DNA of 64,000 nucleotides, from the NCBI RefSeq assembly GCF_022814725.1, contig NZ_CP093442.1:3286001-3350000 (forward strand). Direction: 5' to 3'. The notes under the pieces were generated by a model, which was not told the origin of the DNA, ran no database searches, and was given only the letters and a program-made list of their open reading frames with translations. Origin of the DNA: Bdellovibrio reynosensis. Lineage in GTDB: Bacteria; Bdellovibrionota; Bdellovibrionia; Bdellovibrionales; Bdellovibrionaceae. The translations under genes were made by a program, and so were the position numbers. Below, one piece after another: positions 9,148 through 15,885 of this stretch (the first letter of the stretch is position 1; the number at the start of each line of letters is the position of its first letter).

Positions 9148-9756
9148 ATGAGATGGATAGGACTGACCGGAGGTATAGCTTGTGGTAAGAGCACCGTAAG
9201 CCGTCTGCTCAAAAATCACTCCATTCCGATTATAGACGCTGACGAGATTGCTCACGAAGTCGTGCGGCCTGCTTCGCCTGGACTTAAGTCGGTTGTTCAT
9301 CACTTCGGAAATGAAGTTTTGAATGAAGACGGATCGTTAAATCGACGCAAGCTTGGCCAATTGGTGTTCGGTCATCCCGAAAAATTGAAAGCCTTAGAAT
9401 CTATTCTTCATCCACTTATTCGGGCTGAAACCCAACGTCGTCGCCAAGTACTGCTGGATATGAACGCGCCTTTAGCGATTTACGATATTCCGTTACTGTT
9501 TGAAACCCACGCTCAAGATCAGTTTGATGCCATTGTGGTAGTAACTTGCACTAAAGAACAACAAAAAGAGCGACTGCGCCGTAAAAACGGGTGGAGCGAA
9601 GACGAAATCGATATGCGCATTGCCTCGCAAATTCCCACTCAGTTTAAAGAAAAAGAAGCTGATTTTATTCTAGAGAACAACCGCGATGAACAGCATCTGC
9701 TGAAGGAATTCCATCGCTTGTTAGCCTGGTTGGAAGAACAGAAAAAACAAACCTAG
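9148..9756 (+). CDS. coaE: Dephospho-CoA kinase
   Basis: A 202-residue P-loop kinase that performs the last step of coenzyme A synthesis, phosphorylating the 3'-OH of dephospho-CoA. It has the Walker A GGIACGKST (8-16), DADEIAHEVV, LKALESILHPLI, DIPLLFE and the lid RLRRKNGWSEDE. These are the standard CoaE motifs at standard length. I chose ATG 9148 because AAGGAGA ends 8 nt upstream; an in-frame TTG at 9142 would be only 2 nt from that site. Its stop overlaps by 4 nt the end of the convergent barrel-like gene. The divergent partner is the PEGA kinase, and the shared 65-nt gap must hold both promoters. Confidence 0.96.
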   Translation: MRWIGLTGGIACGKSTVSRLLKNHSIPIIDADEIAHEVVRPASPGLKSVVHHFGNEVLNEDGSLNRRKLGQLVFGHPEKLKALESILHPLIRAETQRRRQVLLDMNAPLAIYDIPLLFETHAQDQFDAIVVVTCTKEQQKERLRRKNGWSEDEIDMRIASQIPTQFKEKEADFILENNRDEQHLLKEFHRLLAWLEEQKKQT

Positions 9757-10316
9757 AATCCCCAGTTGTAACCAAATTGCGCAAAGATATCAGGGCCAGT
9801 GATGGCGTAACCAATGCCAACTTCCGTGGTGAAAGTATCACCCACGCCCGCTGATGCTCGGAATCGCCAACGGCGTATTTCAACGAACCCGGCTAACTCT
9901 CCAGCGCCTTCAAGAAATAAGGCACCTGATAATCTTAAGTACGGAATGTAATCGTATTCAGGACAGCAGTAAAAGCGGCGTCCTGCAGAAAGGCCAATGA
10001 GGTTGCTTGAATTCACTTCAACTTGATAATCCCAAGTCGGAAACTCACTCCACAAGGGAAGATAGCGAATTGCTAGATAGGGCCCTTGAGAAACTTCATC
10101 CGCTTCTAGATAATTTCCACCCGAAAATCCCAGCGAAGTATTTAATAGGTAAGTCGGACTTTCCTCTCGGAGTTCAGGATCAATGGGTACTAAGTTCGGG
10201 TCTGGTTCCGTCGATAATGGAGTCGTTTCTAGTGTTGTTTTTGTTTGAGGCGCCGCCATTGTGTAAGGGGTGCTCAAGACGAAGGTCAAAAAAAGTAGAG
10301 AAAGAAAAACTCGCAT
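9753..10316 (-). CDS. Secreted protein, probable small outer-membrane barrel
   Basis: A 187-residue protein with a signal peptide (hydrophobic LSLLFLTFVL, cleavage near AAP, residue 22). The mature part alternates aromatic and small residues (YLAIRYLPLW, VEVNSSNLIGLSAG, WRFRASAGVG) and ends in FAQFGYNWGF, a terminal aromatic typical of BamA-recognised outer-membrane proteins. It has no recognised family in this reading; it resembles the small barrels common in Bdellovibrio. It converges on coaE with a 4-nt overlap. Upstream it is divergent from the TraF/PorV-like gene at 10391, sharing a gap of about 75 nt. Confidence 0.7.
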   Translation of the reverse strand: MRVFLSLLFLTFVLSTPYTMAAPQTKTTLETTPLSTEPDPNLVPIDPELREESPTYLLNTSLGFSGGNYLEADEVSQGPYLAIRYLPLWSEFPTWDYQVEVNSSNLIGLSAGRRFYCCPEYDYIPYLRLSGALFLEGAGELAGFVEIRRWRFRASAGVGDTFTTEVGIGYAITGPDIFAQFGYNWGF

Positions 10317-10390
10317 ACGACAAAGTATAAATTATGTCTACAATCAATGTCGAGGGCTCCTTTGCCCTAATTTTTTTGGAGGCAGATTTT

Positions 10391-11575
10391 ATGTCAAAAA
10401 AAGGAACCGTCGTTCTAGCAGGATTGATGACTCTTCTTGCGGGACCGATTTCTTTGGCTGCTGAAAGCATCAGTACAACCATCCATCACTCTTACCAGGC
10501 GCCGCGAGCGTTGGGGATGGGAGACGCTTTCGTTGCCGTTGCAAATGATTACACAGCCATGTTTTATAACCCTGCGGGTTTAGCACGCAGAGAAGACGGG
10601 CAGATCAACATGTCTATGTCTTTTGCTGGTACGCCTGGTGTGATGGATTTTTACAATGAGTTTTCTGAAATTGAATCGTCGGGCCAATCTGAGTCTGATA
10701 AAACTCAAGCTATTTTGCAATTGATTGACGACCATTACGGTGAATCTATGCAATTCCGCCTGCAACCTCTGGAAGGTGTGTGGGTTCGTCCTAACTGGGG
10801 TATCGCTTTAATTCCTGCTGACGTTAGCTTGGACTTTGCTATGCATCGCCAAGTAGGACCAGCGATTGATACGACTCTGTATGCTGATACGACATTGGCA
10901 CTTTCTTATGCGGATGATATTAAATCTGTAAGCCATGGCCGTCTTTCTGTAGGTATCACAGGAAAATTCGTCAATCGTGCATTCTTCAGTAAGTCAGTGG
11001 CAGCTTCTGATTTCGCTTCTCAAGATGAAGTCATTCAGACTTCCGATCTTTTAGAGGGTTATACTCTTGACGCTGATATCGGGGCGTTGTGGACACCGGA
11101 ACTTCCTGACTCGGGAATGTGGTCTGTGCTTCGTTTGGCTCGCCCCACTTTCGGTGCGGTCGTTCGTAACGTCGGTGAAGTAGGATTTGGTCAAAGTCTT
11201 GGTTTAATTAACAAAGAAACGCAAAACGATACTCCTGAAAAATTGTACCGCGTGGTGGATTTAGGAAGCCGCTGGGAATATCCAAGCATGTGGATCTTTG
11301 GGGGGCGCGGTGTTCTTGATATCAGAGACATCAACCACCCTGAATTTAGCTGGAGAAAAGGTCTTCACTTAGGTTTTGAGTTCGACTGGACAATGACTTC
11401 ATGGTGGAAAGGACACTACCGCTTTGGTATGAGTCAGGGATTCTGGACCGCGGGTCTTTCTGCGGAACTTGGAATCTTCAACTTGGATCTAGTGAGTTAT
11501 GCTGATGACGTTGGAACTCGCAATACGCCGGTTGAAAGTCGTTTCTATGCTACGAAATTGAGCTTGGATTTTTAA
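10391..11575 (+). CDS. TraF/PorV-like outer-membrane protein (paralog 1)
   Basis: A 394-residue protein with a signal peptide (LAGLMTLLAGPISLAAE) and then ALGMGDAFVAVANDYTAMFY followed by NPAGL. This N-terminal signature marks the FadL/PorV-like barrels annotated as TraF-like or UPF0164. The rest alternates as expected for an outer-membrane beta-barrel and ends in KLSLDF with a terminal Phe. GGAGG lies 8 nt before ATG 10391, which I prefer to an in-frame upstream ATG at 10334 that would place 19 residues ahead of the signal peptide. It is the first of three paralogs in 5.5 kb (with 12594 and 14729), each with the GMG...NPA(G/A)L signature. A strong terminator follows. The transported or assembled substrate is unknown. 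Confidence 0.82.
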   Translation: MSKKGTVVLAGLMTLLAGPISLAAESISTTIHHSYQAPRALGMGDAFVAVANDYTAMFYNPAGLARREDGQINMSMSFAGTPGVMDFYNEFSEIESSGQSESDKTQAILQLIDDHYGESMQFRLQPLEGVWVRPNWGIALIPADVSLDFAMHRQVGPAIDTTLYADTTLALSYADDIKSVSHGRLSVGITGKFVNRAFFSKSVAASDFASQDEVIQTSDLLEGYTLDADIGALWTPELPDSGMWSVLRLARPTFGAVVRNVGEVGFGQSLGLINKETQNDTPEKLYRVVDLGSRWEYPSMWIFGGRGVLDIRDINHPEFSWRKGLHLGFEFDWTMTSWWKGHYRFGMSQGFWTAGLSAELGIFNLDLVSYADDVGTRNTPVESRFYATKLSLDF

Positions 11576-11650
11576 TCCGCGGTCGCGGGCAGAGCTGGAA
11601 CGCCGGCCGGCGTGGAAGCTGGAGCAGCTTAAAGTTCAAAGATAAAAAAA

Positions 11651-11676
11651 ACGGAGTCTTTAGACTCCGTTTTTAT
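11651..11676. terminator. Bidirectional rho-independent terminator
   Basis: An 8-bp perfect stem ACGGAGTC/GACTCCGT with loop TTTA is followed by a T-run on the plus strand. An A-run (11644-11651) precedes it and gives a T-run on the minus strand. It lies between the ends of the convergent genes at 10391 (plus) and 11701 (minus), so it can stop transcription in both directions. Confidence 0.9.
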
Positions 11677-11700
11677 TTTCTTCCCAGTCAAATCGGAAAA

Positions 11701-12399
11701 TTAATTTTCATTCCAGTGTTCAAGAAGAAGTTGACCGATTGTTTCAGCATCAGCTGGATCATTGATATCAATAGTTCCATCTTGTGCTAAGGCTTCATCA
11801 ATCGAACCGCACATGTCTTCGTTAGAAACAGTCAACGCGCAAGAAGCTGTATAGACTGCCTGAATAGTCGAACCAACGTCCTCTGCAACTTGGCCATCTG
11901 GGACAGTTGAAAGCTGTTGTAGGATTGCTGCTAGTTGCGCTTCAGGATCACCGCCTGAACCTAAAACTCCACCATATTCATTTAGAATTGTGGCAGTTTT
12001 AGCCATCGCACCAAGTAACTGTAAACCTTCGCTTCCTGAATCTTGACAATATTCAAATGTAGTATTCGCACGCTCTCTTGTATCAAAAGCTAAAACCCCA
12101 AGAACACCAGCAGAACTTCCGCCAGACTCATTCATAGTATTTAAAGCCTGGGAAAGATTCGCGGGACTAGCAACTTGGTAAAACCCTGCAGCACATCTTA
12201 ATTCGTTAGCTCTTTCAGAATTCAAGCCAGATATTTTAGTCATGCATGTATCTGCTTCGGATTCGCTTTGTGCATCGTCCAAGCAATACTGAGCTTCGGC
12301 TAACATGTCTTTTTCAGTTTGTTCAGCCTCACATCCTGTGAGTAAAAGTGATGTGCAGCTAAGTGCAAGCAAGGTTGCGGTAAGTTTAGAGAATCGCAT
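11701..12399 (-). CDS. Lipoprotein, unknown function
   Basis: A 232-residue lipoprotein with signal MRFSKLTATLLALSCTSLLL followed by the lipobox LTGC. The mature part is acidic, has several Cys residues and helical stretches (EAQLAAILQQLSTVPDG) and ends EHWNEN. I chose the ATG at 12399 because GGAGGAGA lies 7 nt upstream; an earlier in-frame ATG at 12414 would overlap that site. There is no recognised domain. It resembles the lipoprotein at 13689 in general character (acidic, Cys-containing, about 230-350 residues, beside a TraF/PorV-like barrel), which suggests barrel-lipoprotein pairs (inference). It is transcribed toward the terminator at 11651 and is divergent from the gene at 12594. Confidence 0.75.
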   Translation of the reverse strand: MRFSKLTATLLALSCTSLLLTGCEAEQTEKDMLAEAQYCLDDAQSESEADTCMTKISGLNSERANELRCAAGFYQVASPANLSQALNTMNESGGSSAGVLGVLAFDTRERANTTFEYCQDSGSEGLQLLGAMAKTATILNEYGGVLGSGGDPEAQLAAILQQLSTVPDGQVAEDVGSTIQAVYTASCALTVSNEDMCGSIDEALAQDGTIDINDPADAETIGQLLLEHWNEN

Positions 12400-12532
12400 C
12401 GAGATCTCCTCCATAGAGTCTTTTATATATAACTTATCGGAATTGCTTCTTGGGCCTTAACGGCGGAGGTCGAGGTTCTCTAAAAATGAGACGGGGAACC
12501 TGTACTTTTGACCTTATTTATTGGAAATGTCT

Positions 12533-12559
12533 CAAACTGAGCCCGAATTCTGCCGATAT
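12533..12559 (+). promoter_or_regulatory. Candidate sigma-28 (FliA) promoter
   Basis: CAAACTGA (12533-12540), an 11-nt spacer and GCCGATAT (12552-12559) match the flagellar sigma-28 layout TAAAGTTT-N11-GCCGATAA, strongly at the -10 half and moderately at the -35. It ends 34 nt before the GTG at 12594. It would drive the barrel/lipoprotein/barrel operon 12594-15847. Confidence 0.45.
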
Positions 12560-12593
12560 ATAAAGTGGTTCTAAATTTTCAGCGAGGTAGTCT

Positions 12594-13679
12594 GTGAAAA
12601 GGATTTTATGGATCGCGCTCTTACAATTTATTTTTCTTACGGCGTTGAGCTTCAATGTCAGCGCAAGAGAGCGTCGCAGTTTTTATAGTGGTGCCCGATG
12701 CCAAGCCATGGGCGGGGCGTGCATCGCCGTCACGAATGACGAAACAGCTCTGTTGGTGAATCCCGCAGCGCTTGGAAAATTACGTGATTTTTACGGAACT
12801 ATCTTCGATCCGGAATTAGAATTCGGATTTGAAACTCAAGGTATTTATCAAGATCACAATTTTTCAAACCCATACACTTTAAGCGATATCGTTCCTGCAC
12901 TGAACGTGAAGCGCGGCGCCCACTATCACGCGAAAGCCCAAGTCTTTCCTTCCTTTGTTGGCAGAAACTTTGGCGTTGGTATTTTTAGTAATTATATTCT
13001 TGATGCGAAGATGGCAGACGATGGAAGTACTGTCGATGCATTTTATCGTAACGACCTTGCCTTTGCCCTGGGTTTCAATTTCCGCTTATGGGATGGACGA
13101 ATCAAGATTGGTTTAGCGACGAAGATCGTAAGTCGTATTGAAGTGGATGATCCTTTATTAAGTGCCACAGGTCCATTGGATTATGAATCCATAGCTGCCG
13201 AAGGACTGGGATTATCAAATGATGTGGGTCTCATTTTGACTGCCCCATGGGCTTTATTACCTACAATTTCTGCTGTAGCTCGAGACGTTGGAACGACTAC
13301 TTTTGATTCAGCAGAGGGTGTACGAATGGACACAGCCACTCGTCCCAATATGGTAAAACAAGATTTAGACGTCGCTATGGCGATTTTCCCGATTCATTCA
13401 AATAATATTCGCAGTACATGGACGGTGGAATACCGTGGCTTATTAACCTCAGAAGATGAACCGGATAAAGCCAAATTGTTACACGCAGGATATGAGGTCA
13501 ACTTCGGGGATGTGTTCTTTTTTCGTGCCGGTTATAATCAAAGGTATTGGACAGCAGGCATGGAGCTTTCATCAGAACGTTTTCAGTGGCAAGTCTCTTC
13601 TTATGGTGAAGAGGTCGGAACTGTGGATGCGCCCGTCGAAGATCGCAGATACACTTTCAAATTTGCCTATAGATTTTAA
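12594..13679 (+). CDS. TraF/PorV-like outer-membrane protein (paralog 2)
   Basis: A 361-residue barrel-type protein with a signal peptide (LWIALLQFIFLTALSFNVSA). The family signature follows: QAMGGACIAVTNDETALLVN, then PAALGKLRDFYG. It ends YTFKFAYRF with a terminal Phe. GTG is the start; GAGG is about 6 nt upstream and no better start precedes the signal peptide. It shares the C-terminal pattern RYWTAGMELSSERFQWQVSS followed by YGEEVGTVDAPVEDRRY with the other paralogs (FWTAGLSAELG... DDVGTRNTPVESRFY in the first), which supports common descent. It is followed after 9 nt by a lipoprotein and then by paralog 3, so the three genes appear to form an operon. A sigma-28-like promoter precedes it. 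Confidence 0.82.
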   Translation: MKRILWIALLQFIFLTALSFNVSARERRSFYSGARCQAMGGACIAVTNDETALLVNPAALGKLRDFYGTIFDPELEFGFETQGIYQDHNFSNPYTLSDIVPALNVKRGAHYHAKAQVFPSFVGRNFGVGIFSNYILDAKMADDGSTVDAFYRNDLAFALGFNFRLWDGRIKIGLATKIVSRIEVDDPLLSATGPLDYESIAAEGLGLSNDVGLILTAPWALLPTISAVARDVGTTTFDSAEGVRMDTATRPNMVKQDLDVAMAIFPIHSNNIRSTWTVEYRGLLTSEDEPDKAKLLHAGYEVNFGDVFFFRAGYNQRYWTAGMELSSERFQWQVSSYGEEVGTVDAPVEDRRYTFKFAYRF

Positions 13680-13688
13680 GGACGATGT

Positions 13689-14738
13689 ATGAAGAGTGTT
13701 AAAAGAATTTTTATCATTTTCTTAAGTGCTGTTTTAACCACCTCGTGTGGTGATCCGAATCTATTGACTGAATTTTCAGAAACAGATTCTGACGAAGCTT
13801 TATGGGTCGACGCCAAAAAACACATTGATGATCTTGAGTGGGATTCCGCGATTGATATTATCGAAAATCAATTGAGCGCGGGATATCAAGAGCGTATCGA
13901 TGTGAAAGAGGGTTTAGCTGGAGCTTATGTTGGCAAATGTGGCTTAACTTTCTTAGAAATCGTTAGCGGAATGACGGATGCTCCATCTTCAAATCTTTTT
14001 GAATACTTCATGGGTATTTTTAAAGATATGGAATTAGAACCTGAACACTGTGAAACTGCGATTGAAATCATTCAAGGCTTGGGAACTGTATCGCAACGAA
14101 CTCAAGATCAAAATTTATTTTTAGCGATTCTTGGGATTGCTCGTTTGGGTGTGACTTTAAGTTATAAGTTAGATCAAGTGGATCATGACGGGCAGATGGA
14201 TGCAAATTCCAATGTATGTAACGATCATTCTGGAGGTCAACTTTCGCCTTGGCCGATGCCAGTATATCAGTTCATGCCTCGACAAACTCCAGTGCCGGCG
14301 CATTATTTAAATGATGCTGATATGAGAAAAATAGTCTCAGGATTTGGATTGATTATAGAGAATCTCGCTGCTCTAACCGCTGCAATTGGAAATGACAGCG
14401 ACACTATCACCGCTTTAGATGATTTTAAAGCGGATTGTCAGGAGGCTTCCGGGGATGTTGCTTGCGACATCACGGATCCGGACGATGTTGATGATGCTTT
14501 GATGAAATATGCGTTCAGAGTATTCATGGATACTTCGGATGTGGGATTCGGAACCTGTTCGTTGAGTACACCGTTGCCAGTCGATGACATTGCAGATTTG
14601 GTAGATGATTATCTTAGCGGCAGTGATGCCGACGACGATCCTGAACCCGATACTGCAGATGACGACGTTGATGTAGACGTTACTGGCTTATGCTGTCCAT
14701 CTACTTTACCTCCAGGATTTGATAACCCATGGGATTGA
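13689..14738 (+). CDS. Acidic lipoprotein, unknown function
   Basis: A 349-residue lipoprotein with signal KRIFIIFLSAVLTTSC (Cys20 predicted lipidated). The mature protein begins with helical, possibly TPR-like stretches (DAKKHIDDLEWDSAIDIIEN) and ends in a very acidic tail rich in Asp (SDADDDPEPDTADDDVDVDV) followed by CCPSTLPPGF. The Asp-rich segment suggests calcium or cation binding (inference). It sits between two TraF/PorV-like barrel genes and its stop overlaps the ATG of the next by 10 nt, so translation is probably coupled. This makes it a likely accessory subunit of the barrels. No named family was recognised. Confidence 0.75.
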   Translation: MKSVKRIFIIFLSAVLTTSCGDPNLLTEFSETDSDEALWVDAKKHIDDLEWDSAIDIIENQLSAGYQERIDVKEGLAGAYVGKCGLTFLEIVSGMTDAPSSNLFEYFMGIFKDMELEPEHCETAIEIIQGLGTVSQRTQDQNLFLAILGIARLGVTLSYKLDQVDHDGQMDANSNVCNDHSGGQLSPWPMPVYQFMPRQTPVPAHYLNDADMRKIVSGFGLIIENLAALTAAIGNDSDTITALDDFKADCQEASGDVACDITDPDDVDDALMKYAFRVFMDTSDVGFGTCSLSTPLPVDDIADLVDDYLSGSDADDDPEPDTADDDVDVDVTGLCCPSTLPPGFDNPWD

Positions 14739-15847
14739 TTTATGTAGTACTTGTTATTTTATTAAGTCCAGTCGTAGGCCATACCCAGGAACTCTACGAA
14801 CCCTTCCGCGGAATTCGTTCCCTGGGCATGGGTGGAGTTGTCATTAGTATCGTCAACGATGCAGAAGCTGTCTTTCATAATCCGGCCGCTTTAGGACGAG
14901 TAGAGGGATTAAATATCCATCTTTTAGAATTGGGTCTGGGCGGAAGAATGTTGTCTCCAGAAGATCTTGCTGCCATTGAAGGTATCGATAGTGATGACCC
15001 GTCGACCTACAACGATCTTTTTGGAACGCGCTTAAATTTTAAAGCTAATGGGGCCTTGGGGCTTGCTTTGCCATACTTCGGGGTTGGCTATTACACGGAT
15101 TATGATCTTTCATTAGAACTGCACAATCCAGGTTATCCCGAATTCACAACTTACTTTAAAAATGATTCGGCAGTTTCAATTGGAGCGGCTTATCCCGTCG
15201 GTCCTAAATCATACATTGGTATGGCACTGAAACGTATGACTCGTTGGGGTGGAGAGACTCAAGAATTAGGTTTAACTACCGTTGCCAACGCCGGTGATAT
15301 TCAAGGTGTGATGGATGAATTTGAAAACAAAGGCCAAGGTTATGGTATTGACCTTGCCTTGTTAACGGAGGTTCCCGCTCCATTAAGTCCTGTGCTGACC
15401 GTCGTGTGGCAAGATGTGGGTAGTACCGCTTTCACAAAAACCGGTGGGGCGGATGCTCCTCCGCATGTTCCCCAGAATCTTTCTGCCGGTGTCAGCTTAG
15501 GCCTGGATTTGCCCGGTTTAGATTGGGTGTTTGCGATGGAAGGTCGCCACTTGTTAGAGCCTGAAGTGCAGATTGGTAAAAAGGTTCACATTGGTACCGA
15601 AATCTCAATCCCATTTTTGGATTTAAGAGCGGGTATCAACCAAGGTTACATGACTTATGGTGTAGGCTTTGATTTCTTAATTTTCCGTCTTGATGCTGCA
15701 AGTTACACAGAAGAGCTTGGCATCTATCCCGGGCAAACAGCGGATAATCGAGTTATGATCGGTCTTAGCATCGATTTAGGCTTTGATGCTAACTTTAATT
15801 TCACTGATAATAGCGGTAAGAAAAGAAAGCTTAAACAGCGTCGGTAG
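14729..15847 (+). CDS. TraF/PorV-like outer-membrane protein (paralog 3)
   Basis: A 372-residue protein with a short signal peptide (GLIYVVLVILLSPVVGHTQE) and then RSLGMGGVVISIVNDAEAVF and HNPAALGRVEG, the family signature of the two upstream paralogs. The C-terminal QGYMTYGVGFDFLIFRLDAA and YTEELGIYPGQTADNRVMI parallel RYWTAGMEL...GEEVGTVDAPVEDR. Unlike them it has a basic tail, KKRKLKQRR, after IGLSIDLGFDANFNF, which is odd for a barrel C-terminus. Its start lies inside the end of the lipoprotein gene (10-nt overlap). It is the last gene of the operon, and the next gene, the AddB-like nuclease, starts 38 nt later behind a hairpin. Confidence 0.8.
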   Translation: MGLIYVVLVILLSPVVGHTQELYEPFRGIRSLGMGGVVISIVNDAEAVFHNPAALGRVEGLNIHLLELGLGGRMLSPEDLAAIEGIDSDDPSTYNDLFGTRLNFKANGALGLALPYFGVGYYTDYDLSLELHNPGYPEFTTYFKNDSAVSIGAAYPVGPKSYIGMALKRMTRWGGETQELGLTTVANAGDIQGVMDEFENKGQGYGIDLALLTEVPAPLSPVLTVVWQDVGSTAFTKTGGADAPPHVPQNLSAGVSLGLDLPGLDWVFAMEGRHLLEPEVQIGKKVHIGTEISIPFLDLRAGINQGYMTYGVGFDFLIFRLDAASYTEELGIYPGQTADNRVMIGLSIDLGFDANFNFTDNSGKKRKLKQRR

Positions 15848-15860
15848 AACGTGCTAAAAC

Positions 15861-15879
15861 ACTCCGGCGTCGCTGGAGT
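15861..15879 (+). promoter_or_regulatory. Hairpin enclosing the ribosome-binding site
   Basis: ACTCCGGCG at the 5' side can pair with CGCTGGAGT at the 3' side (8 bp with one G-U, 3-nt loop). The 3' arm contains GGAG (15875-15878), the only plausible Shine-Dalgarno for ATG 15886. A folded leader would hide it. A near-identical 19-nt hairpin occurs at 61089-61107. Confidence 0.5.
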
Positions 15880-15885
15880 ACGTTC

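Noticed and set aside
10334-10390. Upstream in-frame ATG of the first TraF/PorV-like gene
   Set aside because: It would place 19 residues before a normal signal peptide; GGAGG sits before the later ATG at 10391.
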